A stretch of DNA of 44,306 nt from Deltaproteobacteria bacterium. GTDB lineage: Bacteria; Myxococcota_A; Polyangia; Polyangiales; Polyangiaceae. The DNA is taken from assembly GCA_003235365.1 (NCBI GenBank), contig QJWJ01000523.1, positions 1 through 44,306 of the forward strand, written 5' to 3'. Position numbers and translations under genes: made by a program. Under the pieces are notes generated by a model. The model saw only the letters and a list, made by a program, of their open reading frames with translations. It searched no databases and was not told where the DNA came from. Positions 25,026 to 33,798 of this stretch are shown here, one piece after another; within the stretch, counting starts at the first letter, position 1; every line of letters starts with the position of its first letter.

Positions 25026-25529
25026 ATGAGCGAATGGACGAACGGCAACCTGCAGATCAGCCGCAAGGCGCTCGACCTGGTCGAGCAGGCGGGCGTTGCC
25101 GCCTACGGTCGAGACGAGGAAGCATGCGGGTTCTTGACCGGTCCACAGAGTGAGGCATTGCTCTGCGACGAAGCGGTCGAGCTCGAGAACTTGGCGAACA
25201 AGTACCACCAGATCGATCCCGAGGGGCACCCGCGTACCGGTCGCGAGTACTTCAAGATCAACTCGCTCAAGTTCGAAAAGACCATCTCCAAGGGGGCCAG
25301 CGAGGGCAAACCCGTGAAGGTGTTTTTTCACTCGCACCTCGATTGCGGCGCGTACTTCAGCCAAGAGGACGCCGCCAGCATGACCAACGGCGGAACGGGC
25401 GATCCGGCTTACGACTTGGCGTACTTGGTTACTGCCGTCGACAAGGGCGAGGTGACGGCGCACAAGCTGTTCATTTGGGATTCGCCGAGCCAGGCGTTCG
25501 TCGAAAGTCCGTTTCGCATCGTGGATTGA
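25026..25529 (+). CDS. mec: JAMM/M67-family metallopeptidase, Mec-like
   Basis: A 167-residue zinc peptidase. The JAMM motif is complete: Glu at 31/32 (DEEACGFLTG), then H102-S-H104-x7-S112-x2-D115 in FFHSHLDCGAYFSQED. In the CysO pathway this enzyme cleaves cysteine from CysO-Cys. The exposed Gly-Gly of CysO argues that carrier maturation is not its job here. The start is ATG 25026, with GGGAG 8 nt upstream; it follows cysM by 94 nt. It is the last gene of the cluster before 283 bp without genes. Confidence 0.9.
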   Translation: MSEWTNGNLQISRKALDLVEQAGVAAYGRDEEACGFLTGPQSEALLCDEAVELENLANKYHQIDPEGHPRTGREYFKINSLKFEKTISKGASEGKPVKVFFHSHLDCGAYFSQEDAASMTNGGTGDPAYDLAYLVTAVDKGEVTAHKLFIWDSPSQAFVESPFRIVD

Positions 25530-25632
25530 GGGTCGGCGAGTCGAGAGTCGGTCGATCGAAGGTCGACAATACCGTGCTCGCCCATCTAGCCGAGTCGAGT
25601 CGGGTGATGGGATCGCCGATCCGGAACGGGCG

Positions 25633-25649
25633 GAATCGCCAAGCGATTC
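25633..25649. terminator. Possible terminator hairpin after the cysteine cluster (weak)
   Basis: GAATCGC and GCGATTC pair perfectly over a CAA loop about 100 nt after the mec stop. No T-run follows, so it may be only a pause or Rho-associated site. The rest of the 283-bp region 25530-25812 holds no gene; the part before 25600 has several TCGA-rich near-repeats of unknown meaning, and the helicase has no clear ribosome-binding site. Confidence 0.25.
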
Positions 25650-25812
25650 GGGTAGGTGTCCCGAGCGTCCCGAATTGGCTGACTGGCTCGGTTGTCTCCT
25701 GGCCGTCGCTGACTCGGTCACCGGTTGCGGACCGGCCTCAGTTGTGATGAACCAGAGTGCAGTGCCGTGCCGCGTGGTCCTCGCACCGCGTTCGTAGGTA
25801 CGTACCGGTTCC

Positions 25813-28047
25813 ATGGCTGATCTCAATCCACATCAACGCAAAGCAGTCGAAACGCGGTCGGGGCCGCTGTTGGTTTTGGCTGGCGCCGGGTCGGGCAAAA
25901 CCCGCGTGATCACGTTTCGCATCGCCGAGTTGATTCGAAGTGGCATCAAACCCTCGCGCATCCTGGCGGTGACGTTCACGAACAAGGCAGCCAAGGAGAT
26001 GAAGCAGCGCGCCAAAGAGCTGCTGGGCAAGCGGCGTCGCAGCGCCGAGACGCCGGAGATCTCGACCTTTCACTCGCTGTGCGTGCGTATTTTGCGTCGC
26101 CACATCGACCGGCTCGGCTATCCCAAGACGTTTCCGATCTACGATTCGAGCGATCAAGACAGCCTGGCGCGTTCGGCCCTGCGCGACATCCGCGTCAGTC
26201 ACGAGACGTTGCGCCCCGGCGACATGCTCTCGCAGATCTCTTCGTGGAAGTCGTTGGGGCTGCGCCCCGAAGCGGCAGAGCGCGCGGCCCAAGACGACAG
26301 GCAACTGCTGGCCGCGCGGGGCTACGCGCGCTACCAGGCCCAGCTCAAGGCGTGCGGCGCGCTGGACTTCGACGACTTGCTGCTGTGCACCGAGCAGCTG
26401 TTTGCCGAGCACCCCGACGTGCGCTTTGCCGAAGCCTCGCGCTTCGATCACCTGCTCATCGACGAGTACCAAGACACCAACGCGTTGCAGTACCGCATCG
26501 TCAAAGAGCTGGCCCATCAGCACCGCAACCTGTGTGTCGTGGGCGACGACGATCAGTCGATCTACGGCTGGCGCGGTGCCGAGGTCGAACACATCCTCAA
26601 CTTTTCGCGCGATTGGCCGGATGCCACGGTCGTTTACCTCGAGGACAACTACCGCTCGCGCCACGCGATCTTGCACCTGGCCAACACGCTGATCGCCCAC
26701 AACAAGCACCGCCACCCCAAGGTGCTGCGTGCCGCGCGCAAATCTGGTGAGCCGCCGCGCTTCTGTCGCTTCGACGACGAGGTGCAAGAAGCCGAATCGA
26801 TCGTGCGCGAGATCGCTGGGCTCGTTCAGACCGAGTCGTCGTTGCGCGTCAAGCCGAGCGACATCGCGATCTTGTTTCGGACCAACGAGCAGCCGCGTTT
26901 GTTCGAGCAAGAACTGCGGCGCCACCGCATCCCGTACACCTTGGTCGGGGGCATGTCGTTCTTCGATCGCAAAGAGGTGCGCGACATCATGTCGTACCTC
27001 AAGGTGCTCGCGCACCCGGCCGACGAAGTGGCCTTGCTGCGCATCATCAACACGCCGGCGCGCGGTATCGGTGACGCGGGGGTCGCGGCACTGATGGCAT
27101 TGGCCGTCCAACGCGGCGTGCCGCTGTGGGAAGTGCTGCCCGAAGCGAAGACCCACCCCGAGGTCGCTCACGCCACCGCCGGGCGCATCGACGAATTCGT
27201 TGCGATGATCGAGCGCCACCGCCGCGCGCTCGACGAACGCCCCCTGCCCGACGTGGTGCGCGAGATGATCGGCGAAGTGGACTACAAGCGCGAACTCGAG
27301 CGTCTGTACAAGACGCCGAGCGACATCGATGCGCGTTGGAACACCGTGCAAGAACTGGTCAACGCCGTGGCCATCTACCAGGACCGGGCCGACGATCCGA
27401 GTCTTCAAGGCTACCTCGAAGAGAGCGCGCTGAACGGCCGCGACGATCAGCGGGACGACAAGGACAAGAAGACCGAACAAGCGGTGACCCTGATGACCCT
27501 GCACAGCGCCAAGGGGCTCGAGTTCCCCCGGGTGTACATGGTCGGCATGGAAGAGGGCCTACTGCCCCATCAACGCTCCCTGCTCGACGGGGGCAAGGCG
27601 ATCGCCGAAGAGCGGCGTTTGGCCTACGTGGGCGTCACGCGTGCACAAGACTTGCTCACGCTGTCGCTCGCCAAACAGCGCATGAAGTGGGGTAAACCTC
27701 GGCCGACCATCGTCAGTCGCTTCCTGTTGGAGATGCGCGGCGAAACGGAGAAAGCGCAGAAGGCCGCGGCTGCGGCTGAAGAGAAGCTCGTCACGGCTAT
27801 CAAGGCCCAAGCCGAGGAGCAGAAACAGAAGGGCAAGCGCGGAGCGGGGTCCAAATCGGCCGGGTCGGCAGGTGGCAGATCGGCCGGGAGCAGAGCTGGC
27901 GGTGGCAAATCGAAGGCGTCCGGCAACGCCGGCAACGGCGTCGGTGCTCGCGCCAAAGGGGCGCAGACGCGTCGCTCCCCGACCGCGACCGCCAGCCGCG
28001 CCGCAGCCAAGGCGGCGAGCGTGCGTCGCCCCAGTGGGACACGGTGA
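25813..28047 (+). CDS. Rep/UvrD-family ATP-dependent DNA helicase
   Basis: Superfamily 1A helicase of 744 residues that unwinds DNA 3'-5' in replication restart and repair. Motif I is GAGSGKT (24-30); Ia TFTNKAAKEM; motif II LLIDEYQDTN (about 217); III VVGDDDQSIYGWRGA; IV region EDNYRSRHAI; V TLHSAKGLEFPRV; VI RRLAYVGVTRAQ. The stretch ISTFHSLCVRILRR and the core ending SRFLLEM are closer to Rep than to UvrD or PcrA. The last ~100 residues are a Lys/Ser/Gly/Ala-rich basic tail, not the usual PcrA/UvrD C-terminus. The stop overlaps the next gene as GTGA. Confidence 0.94.
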   Translation: MADLNPHQRKAVETRSGPLLVLAGAGSGKTRVITFRIAELIRSGIKPSRILAVTFTNKAAKEMKQRAKELLGKRRRSAETPEISTFHSLCVRILRRHIDRLGYPKTFPIYDSSDQDSLARSALRDIRVSHETLRPGDMLSQISSWKSLGLRPEAAERAAQDDRQLLAARGYARYQAQLKACGALDFDDLLLCTEQLFAEHPDVRFAEASRFDHLLIDEYQDTNALQYRIVKELAHQHRNLCVVGDDDQSIYGWRGAEVEHILNFSRDWPDATVVYLEDNYRSRHAILHLANTLIAHNKHRHPKVLRAARKSGEPPRFCRFDDEVQEAESIVREIAGLVQTESSLRVKPSDIAILFRTNEQPRLFEQELRRHRIPYTLVGGMSFFDRKEVRDIMSYLKVLAHPADEVALLRIINTPARGIGDAGVAALMALAVQRGVPLWEVLPEAKTHPEVAHATAGRIDEFVAMIERHRRALDERPLPDVVREMIGEVDYKRELERLYKTPSDIDARWNTVQELVNAVAIYQDRADDPSLQGYLEESALNGRDDQRDDKDKKTEQAVTLMTLHSAKGLEFPRVYMVGMEEGLLPHQRSLLDGGKAIAEERRLAYVGVTRAQDLLTLSLAKQRMKWGKPRPTIVSRFLLEMRGETEKAQKAAAAAEEKLVTAIKAQAEEQKQKGKRGAGSKSAGSAGGRSAGSRAGGGKSKASGNAGNGVGARAKGAQTRRSPTATASRAAAKAASVRRPSGTR

Positions 28048-28745
28048 ACACCTGGTTGAACGCGCTGAGCGCCCGTCTGCGGGACGCAGGTCTCGACTTG
28101 GCCGCGCCGTTCGAGGTCGGTGCGGCCAATGCGGCGCTGGTCGTGGACGAGGACACAAACGGTCCGCGCTCGCTGTTCGAACTGCAGCGCTTCGGATTGC
28201 CTGCGTCGCTCGGAGTCGTGGTCGGCAACACGCGTGCGTTGTGGGATCACTTCGACGGCTACAGCGAGAGGGCGCATCCCCTCGATCACTACGTCGTGAA
28301 CGAGGTGGAGGCGGCCGTCCGGGTCGCTGGGGTCGGAGCGACGCCGCGCCTGCAGATCTACTACTCGCATCGGACCGACTACCGGCGACCGGACGGCGGT
28401 TTGGGTGCCGTCCCCATCCAGCGCATCGCCCAGCACAGTGGTTTGGCGGCGCTGTCGCCCGCACACTTGAGCGTGCACCCAGTGCATGGCCCCTGGCTCG
28501 GCCTGCGTGCGGTGGTGGTGACGGATTTGCCGGCCGTGCCCGTCTCGAGGCCGGCAACGCAGCCCTGCCAGGGGTGCTCCAAACCGTGTTTGACGGCACT
28601 GCAGCGGGCGCTGGATCCCAGCCGGGACGTCGGGCTGTTGCGTTCCCAGCGCTGGTTGGCGGTACGGGACGCGTGTCCGGTGGGCAGGGAGAACCGCTAC
28701 GGAGGCGCGCAGATCCAATTCCACTACCGAGTTTTGGATCGGTGA
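28044..28745 (+). CDS. CblC (MMACHC)/QueG-like cobalamin-processing protein with extra Cys motif
   Basis: The 233-residue product resembles MMACHC/CblC and the N-terminal cobalamin domain of QueG: FEVGAANAALVVDE near the start, LSVHPVHGPWLGLRAVVVTDLP (about 148-169; compare QueG GSWLFLGxIxTDLPL) and the CblC-like end WLAVRDACPVGRENRYG (about 205-222). A Cys cluster CQGCSKPC (180-187) sits where QueG has its ferredoxin part, with one more Cys at about 212, so a single iron-sulfur site is possible. Function is probably corrinoid reduction or dealkylation; queuosine chemistry is unlikely because the rest of QueG is absent. GTG 28044 overlaps the helicase stop. My family call is from remembered motifs and is moderate. 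Confidence 0.65.
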   Translation: MNTWLNALSARLRDAGLDLAAPFEVGAANAALVVDEDTNGPRSLFELQRFGLPASLGVVVGNTRALWDHFDGYSERAHPLDHYVVNEVEAAVRVAGVGATPRLQIYYSHRTDYRRPDGGLGAVPIQRIAQHSGLAALSPAHLSVHPVHGPWLGLRAVVVTDLPAVPVSRPATQPCQGCSKPCLTALQRALDPSRDVGLLRSQRWLAVRDACPVGRENRYGGAQIQFHYRVLDR

Positions 28746-28838
28746 CCCAGATCGCTGGTGTGTCCGGCTCGCCGCGGCCCGATCGCGGTACAACCGCCGG
28801 AAGATTTGCAGTAAACGTGGTCCGCGTTGCCCTCCCCC

Positions 28839-29570
28839 ATGCCGTCCAGCACCCCGACCCCCAAGCACCTCCCCCAAGCCGGATCCGGCGCGATGTTCGA
28901 TGGCATCGCCGAGCGCTACGACCTGCTCAATCGCATGATCAGTCTCGGCATCGACCAGAGCTGGCGACGCAAGACCGTCGCCGCGCTGGGCCTGGCTGAC
29001 GCCCCAGGGACACCGCGGGTACTCGACTTGGCAACGGGAACGGCCGATCTGGCGCTGCTCACCGCGCGCAGCCTGCCGCACAGCCACGTCGTCGGGATTG
29101 ACCCGTCGCTGAACATGATGGCCGTCGGAAGGCGCAAGGTGGCGGCCGCCGCGCTGTCGGATCGCATCGAACTGCAGCAGGGGGACGCCCAGGCGTTGCA
29201 ACTGCCCGACGACAGCATCGACGGTGTGACCATGGCGTTTGGGATCCGTAACGTTCCCGACCGCACCAAGGCGCTGAACGAGATGCGCCGCGTGACTCGC
29301 CGGGGCGGTAAAGTGGCAATCCTGGAGCTCAGCGAGCCGAAGGCCGGCGTATTCAGTGCCTTTGCGCGCTTTCACATGCACCGGGTCGTGCCGTGGCTCG
29401 GCGGTGTGCTCTCGGGCAGCCGTGAGTACCGCTACCTGCCGCAGAGCATCGCCAAGTTTCCCCCCGCCGCTGAGTTCGAGGCGATGATGCGTCAAGCGGG
29501 GCTGATCGACGTTTGCTCCGAGGCGCTCACTTTCGGGGTTTGCCACTTGTACGTCGGGGAGGCGCCGTGA
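28839..29570 (+). CDS. menG: Demethylmenaquinone methyltransferase
   Basis: UbiE/MenG SAM-dependent methyltransferase that completes menaquinone. The 243-residue product has the family start AMFDGIAERYDLLNRMISLGIDQSWRR in outline, SAM motif VLDLATGTADLAL (Ala where Gly is commoner), GIDPS, MAFGIRNVPDRTKAL and C-terminal YRYLPQSIAKFPPAAEF. The ATG at 28839 gives a short Pro/Ser leader; TTG 28827 is also in frame. It is the first gene of the menaquinone run, separated from the CblC-like gene by 93 nt, and its stop overlaps menF as GTGA. Because all following genes are men genes, the substrate is demethylmenaquinone rather than a ubiquinone precursor. Confidence 0.93.
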   Translation: MPSSTPTPKHLPQAGSGAMFDGIAERYDLLNRMISLGIDQSWRRKTVAALGLADAPGTPRVLDLATGTADLALLTARSLPHSHVVGIDPSLNMMAVGRRKVAAAALSDRIELQQGDAQALQLPDDSIDGVTMAFGIRNVPDRTKALNEMRRVTRRGGKVAILELSEPKAGVFSAFARFHMHRVVPWLGGVLSGSREYRYLPQSIAKFPPAAEFEAMMRQAGLIDVCSEALTFGVCHLYVGEAP

Positions 29571-30982
29571 CCTACGACTCGCAGTTCGAGGTCGGTCACC
29601 TCGCGCACTCGGTGCAAGCGCAGCCCGAGGCAGACTCGTGGGTCTCGTTGGACGCGCCGTGGGCGCCGGCGAGCGAAGTGATGCGACTGGAGGGTGCCGA
29701 GGTCGCGTGGGTTCCGCCGGACGACGAATCACCGGGCGCCGACGAGCGACCGTACGGGGCCGAACATTGCGTCGGGTTCGGCGCGGCGCGGCGCTTCACC
29801 GCGAGCGGCGCGGAGCGTTTCGAACGGGTCGAAGCCGCCGTACGCGAGTGTTTTGCCCAGCTGCGGCCGGTGAGCTCGTGCGAGGGGCGCGCCGTGCCGC
29901 CGCGTGTGTTCGGCGGCTTTGCCTTTCGCGCCGGCGACTGTGAGGGCAACGCGTGGCAGCCCTTTGGCGACGCTCAGTTCGTGTTGCCGCGCATGCTCTA
30001 CGCACAGTCGGGGCAGCGCGCGACGCTCAGCGTGTGGGTCGGAAGAGAGCACAGCCGAAATCTCGACGCGGCGTTGCGACGAGCGCTGGTGCTGCGAGCC
30101 CAGATCGCCGAGTTGGCGGCGGGCGGCCCGGCGAGCGCGCCGCGTTCCGAGGCGCCGAGTCGCCGGGCCCAGCGCGTACGACAGGTGGTCACCCGAGAGC
30201 AGTGGACCGAACTGGTCGATGCCGTGCTCGCCGAGATCCGCGCGGGCCGCTCGGAGAAGATCGTCGCGGCGCGCGTGGCCGAGCTGCAGCTCGACGGCGA
30301 CATCTCCGTGCCGGACACCCTGGCTGCGCTCGGTTTCGGTCACCCGACGGCGACTCGCTTCGCCTTCAGTGTCGGCGGCGCGACGTTCTTGGGGGCGACC
30401 CCCGAGCAGCTCATTTCCAAGCGCGGCCTGCAACTGCGCTCCGAGGCCCTCGCCGGCACGTTCCGCAAGCAGAGCACGGCCTTTGCCGCCGAACTGCTGC
30501 GCAGTCCGAAGGAGCACGAAGAGCACCAGCCCGTGCTGGAGACCATCGTGCGCACGTTGGGGCCGTTGTGCAGCGCCCTGCAGTATTCGAACAAGCCGCA
30601 GCTGCGCGAGCTGCGCAACCTGCTGCATCTGCAGACGCCGATCGTCGGGCAGTTGAAGGAGCCGCTGCACGTGCTGCAGCTGGTGCGAGCGCTGCACCCC
30701 ACGCCGGCCGTGGGCGGTGTTCCCCAGCAGCCCGCCATCGACTGGATTGCCGAGCACGAGCTGTTTCCCCGCGGTTGGTATGCCGGCCCCGTCGGGTGGT
30801 TCGACGCGGACGGCGATGGCGAGTTTGCCGTCGCGCTGCGCTCGGGTCTGGTGCAGGGCGACAAGGCCGTGCTGCACTCGGGCGCCGGTATCGTGCGCGG
30901 CTCCGAGCCCGATCTCGAATTCGAAGAAACCGAGCTCAAGTTGCAGGCGTTGCTCGGCGCGCTGCGGGTTCGCACCAGATAG
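29567..30982 (+). CDS. menF: Isochorismate synthase
   Basis: Converts chorismate to isochorismate, the first committed step of the classical menaquinone route. The 471-residue chorismate-binding protein has the catalytic-region pattern RSEKIVAARV (about 225), SVGGATFLGATPEQLISKRG, EALAGTFRKQ, RSPKEHEEHQPVLETI, LHPTPAVGGVPQ (about 385) and the C-terminal GWYAGPVGWFDADGDGEF and SGAGIVRGSEPDLEFEETELK. The first ~200 residues are less conserved. GTG 29567 overlaps the menG stop (GTGA), which fixes the start. It is 7 nt before menD. Membership in MenF rather than anthranilate or salicylate synthase follows from context and the SEKIV..R pattern. Confidence 0.92.
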   Translation: MTYDSQFEVGHLAHSVQAQPEADSWVSLDAPWAPASEVMRLEGAEVAWVPPDDESPGADERPYGAEHCVGFGAARRFTASGAERFERVEAAVRECFAQLRPVSSCEGRAVPPRVFGGFAFRAGDCEGNAWQPFGDAQFVLPRMLYAQSGQRATLSVWVGREHSRNLDAALRRALVLRAQIAELAAGGPASAPRSEAPSRRAQRVRQVVTREQWTELVDAVLAEIRAGRSEKIVAARVAELQLDGDISVPDTLAALGFGHPTATRFAFSVGGATFLGATPEQLISKRGLQLRSEALAGTFRKQSTAFAAELLRSPKEHEEHQPVLETIVRTLGPLCSALQYSNKPQLRELRNLLHLQTPIVGQLKEPLHVLQLVRALHPTPAVGGVPQQPAIDWIAEHELFPRGWYAGPVGWFDADGDGEFAVALRSGLVQGDKAVLHSGAGIVRGSEPDLEFEETELKLQALLGALRVRTR

Positions 30983-30989
30983 AGGCGAA

Positions 30990-32948
30990 GTGCCAGCCGC
31001 GCCGAGAAACTTGCTCACCCAGTGGTCGCGACTGTTCGTCGAGAGCCTGGCAGATGCGGGCTTGCGCCGGGTGGTGATCAGTCCCGGCTCGCGCTCGACA
31101 CCGCTGGTGGCGGCGGTGCTGGAGTGCTCGCGACTGTCCCACCACGTCGTCATCGACGAGCGGTGCGCGGGTTTTTTTGCGTTGGGGCAGGCCAAACTGA
31201 GCGGGGAACCGACGGCGCTGCTGTGCACGTCGGGCAGTGCGCTGGCTCACTACCTGCCGGCGTTGATCGAGGCCGACGAGTGTCGGGTACCGTTGCTGGT
31301 GCTCAGCGCCGACCGCCCGAGCGAACTGCAGCACAGCCGATCGCCGCAGACCATCGATCAAACGGCGTTGTTCGGATCCAAGGTGCGCGCGTTCGTCGAC
31401 CTGGGCGCGCCGGGTGCGAGTGATTTGTCGCTGCGCAGTTTGCGGCGCAAGGCGGTGCAAGTGCTCGCGACGAGTCGGGGTCCCCTGGCCGGTCCGGTGC
31501 ACGTGAACTTCCCGGCGGCAAAGCCACTCGAACCGGTCGTGGCCGTGACGGAAGCGGAGCACGACTTGCAGCGGCGCGTCGATGCCCTGCTCGGTGTCGT
31601 GCTCGATGCACCGCCGAACGCCGCACGGGACGCATCGTCGGCAGTGTCGTCGACAGCAGCTTCCGCAGCAACGGGGCCCGTGCACCTGGCGGGCGTCACG
31701 GGCCTGTCCCCGCAGGCCGTCGAAGCCATCGCCGAGGCCCTGCACGGCGCCCAGCGTCCGGTCATCGCCGTGGGGCCGCTGCCCGTTTGTGATGGCGTTG
31801 CGGCGGAGGCCATCGGGCGATTGGCGCGACGAACGGGCTGGCCGCTGTTGTGCGAAAGCACGAGCCAGCTGCGGTTTGGCGCGGCGGGCGACGGCGCGCT
31901 GGGCTTCGATGCGTTCGATTGGGTGCTGCGGGCCGCGTTGGGTGGGGCCGCTGCCAGGCCGATGCCGCTGTCGCCCGATGCGGTGTTGCACTTCGGCGAG
32001 CCGCTGACGTCCGGGGCGTGGGCCAAGTACGTCGAACTCAGCGCCGATCTGTCGCTCGTGGTCGCTCACCCGAGCGCCTGGGCCGATCCGTCCCAGCGGG
32101 CGCGGCTCGTGGTGAACGCGCCACTGGCCGAGGTGGCGCGTTCACTCGAGGCGCGGCTAGCGCCGGCGAGCGCCGCTTGGCGGCAGCGGGTCGAGCAGCT
32201 CGACGCGCTGGCGTGGCAGTGCGTTCGGGAGCGGGTTTCGAGCGACTCCAACGGTTTCGACGAGGCGCAGGCCTTGGACGTCGTGGGCAAGCACTTGTGC
32301 GACGGCGACTTGCTGTGTCTCGGCAACAGCTTGCCGGTGCGCCTGGCCGACGTGGTGCTGTCGCGCAGCTCCGTGCGAGTGCGCTGCCTGTCTCAGCGCG
32401 GCGCCAACGGCATCGATGGCTTGATCTCGAGCGCCGCTGGCGCGGCGACGCTGCACGATGGCCACACCCTGGCCGTCATCGGTGACGTCAGCGCGCTGCA
32501 CGATGTGGGGGGAATGGTGGTCGCCGCGTCGGTCGACCGCCCGTTGACCGTGCTCGTGCTCGACAATCAGGGCGGACGGATCTTCGAGCAATTGCCGATC
32601 GACGCTTGGGCCGCCGAGCGTGATGGGCGACTGATGACGGACGGCGCCGCCACCCCCAACAACCAAAGCTCGAACGACTCGGGTTGCGTTGCCCCCCAGG
32701 CAAACACGCTCGACGCGTGGGTGACGCCTCACCGGTTGCAGGCTTGGAGGTTCGCCGACGCCGCCGGCTTGCGCGCCTTTCGCGTGCAGACACCGAGTGA
32801 GCTCGACGCGGCGTTGAAGTTGGCCAGGGATCACGCTCGGCCTTGCGTGATTGACGCCCAATTGTTGCCGAGCGGCGCCAAGGCCTTCTACGCGGCGGTC
32901 ACCCGGCGCCTGCAAGAGCGCTGGGCTGCGTTCGACGGCGAGTCGTGA
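30990..32948 (+). CDS. menD: SEPHCHC synthase MenD (thiamine-diphosphate enzyme)
   Basis: Adds the succinyl-semialdehyde unit from 2-oxoglutarate to isochorismate. The 652-residue product shows VVISPGSRSTPLVAAV (residues about 27-42), the conserved SADRPSELQHSRSPQTIDQ, the ThDP region GANGIDGLISSAAGAA, GDVSALHDVGGM and LDNQGGRIFEQLP. It is longer than E. coli MenD (about 556) because of Ala/Ser-rich insertions near residues 205-225 and 550-570 (AATPNNQSSNDSG). GTG 30990 starts 8 nt after the menF stop with GAGG just upstream. The following gene is menH. Confidence 0.94.
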   Translation: MPAAPRNLLTQWSRLFVESLADAGLRRVVISPGSRSTPLVAAVLECSRLSHHVVIDERCAGFFALGQAKLSGEPTALLCTSGSALAHYLPALIEADECRVPLLVLSADRPSELQHSRSPQTIDQTALFGSKVRAFVDLGAPGASDLSLRSLRRKAVQVLATSRGPLAGPVHVNFPAAKPLEPVVAVTEAEHDLQRRVDALLGVVLDAPPNAARDASSAVSSTAASAATGPVHLAGVTGLSPQAVEAIAEALHGAQRPVIAVGPLPVCDGVAAEAIGRLARRTGWPLLCESTSQLRFGAAGDGALGFDAFDWVLRAALGGAAARPMPLSPDAVLHFGEPLTSGAWAKYVELSADLSLVVAHPSAWADPSQRARLVVNAPLAEVARSLEARLAPASAAWRQRVEQLDALAWQCVRERVSSDSNGFDEAQALDVVGKHLCDGDLLCLGNSLPVRLADVVLSRSSVRVRCLSQRGANGIDGLISSAAGAATLHDGHTLAVIGDVSALHDVGGMVVAASVDRPLTVLVLDNQGGRIFEQLPIDAWAAERDGRLMTDGAATPNNQSSNDSGCVAPQANTLDAWVTPHRLQAWRFADAAGLRAFRVQTPSELDAALKLARDHARPCVIDAQLLPSGAKAFYAAVTRRLQERWAAFDGES

Positions 32949-32976
32949 ATCGAGCAGTGAGGGTGACGAAACCACA

Positions 32977-33798
32977 GTGCGACCGCTGTTGATGATCCAC
33001 GGCTTCACCGGCGCACCCAGCAGCTTTGCGGCGCTGTGTGAACGATTGCCGCCTCAGCTCGAGGTCTGGGCGCCGACGTCGTGCGGGCACAGCGGGCCCA
33101 CGCCGCCCCAGGTTCGTTGCACGGCGCGCCAGTTCGGTGAACGATCCGCCGCGCCGCTCGGGGGCGACTCCCTGCCGGTCGACTGCGCCGGCAGTTTCGT
33201 CGGTGAGGTGGACCGCGTCGCGGCCTGGCTGTCCGGCAATGGCTTCGAAAACGGCGTGCTGCTCGGTTATTCGCTGGGCGCGCGCCTCGCTTTGGGCTTG
33301 CTGGTGCGCCATCCGCAGCTGTTCGCCCGCGCGACGCTGATCGGTGTGCACCCAGGCCTGCAAGACGGCGCCGCGCGCCAGCAGCGCGAGGCAAGTGACG
33401 AGCGTTGGTGTTCGCTGCTGCAACGAGAGGGGCTGGACGCGTTCGCCAGTCAGTGGCAGGCTCAACCGCTGTTCGACTCCCAGCGGTCGCTCGATCCGAA
33501 GCTGCTCGAGGCCCAGCGTCGCGTGCGGCTGGGGCACAGCGCGGACGGGCTCAGCCAGTCGCTGCGCTGCTGCGGACTGGCTGCGATGCCCGATTGGTCC
33601 GCCGAGCTGGTGGCGATCGAACAACCCGTGCGATTGGGGGTCGGGCAGCTCGATGCGAAGTTCCGTGCGCTGGCGCGGCGCATGGCCGCCGCTTTGCCGG
33701 ATGTGACGCTTCACGAAGAGCCCGGCGCCGGGCACAATGTCCTTCTCGAACGGCCCGCAGCCGTGGCTGCGTGGTTGCTGTCCGATCTCGGCTCATGA
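32977..33798 (+). CDS. menH: SHCHC synthase MenH (alpha/beta hydrolase)
   Basis: Removes pyruvate from SEPHCHC to give SHCHC. The 273-residue alpha/beta-hydrolase has the oxyanion strand LLMIHGFTGAPSSF (4-17), the nucleophile S99 in LLGYSLGARLAL and the C-terminal histidine in GAGHNVLLERPAAV; the acid is probably the Asp in GVGQLDAKF. The GTG at 32977 is the first codon that keeps the complete first strand and lies 28 nt after menD, with only a weak purine-rich stretch upstream. Context between menD and menA makes the MenH call firm; sequence alone would only support a generic hydrolase. Confidence 0.88.
   Translation: MRPLLMIHGFTGAPSSFAALCERLPPQLEVWAPTSCGHSGPTPPQVRCTARQFGERSAAPLGGDSLPVDCAGSFVGEVDRVAAWLSGNGFENGVLLGYSLGARLALGLLVRHPQLFARATLIGVHPGLQDGAARQQREASDERWCSLLQREGLDAFASQWQAQPLFDSQRSLDPKLLEAQRRVRLGHSADGLSQSLRCCGLAAMPDWSAELVAIEQPVRLGVGQLDAKFRALARRMAAALPDVTLHEEPGAGHNVLLERPAAVAAWLLSDLGS

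Noticed and set aside
25738..27504. Minus-strand frame of 588 codons under the helicase
   Set aside because: Antisense of the helicase motifs; no family signature.
27624..29732. Minus-strand frame of 702 codons crossing the helicase, CblC-like and menG genes
   Set aside because: It spans three genes of clear identity on the other strand; composition is Arg/Pro/Ala-rich without domains.
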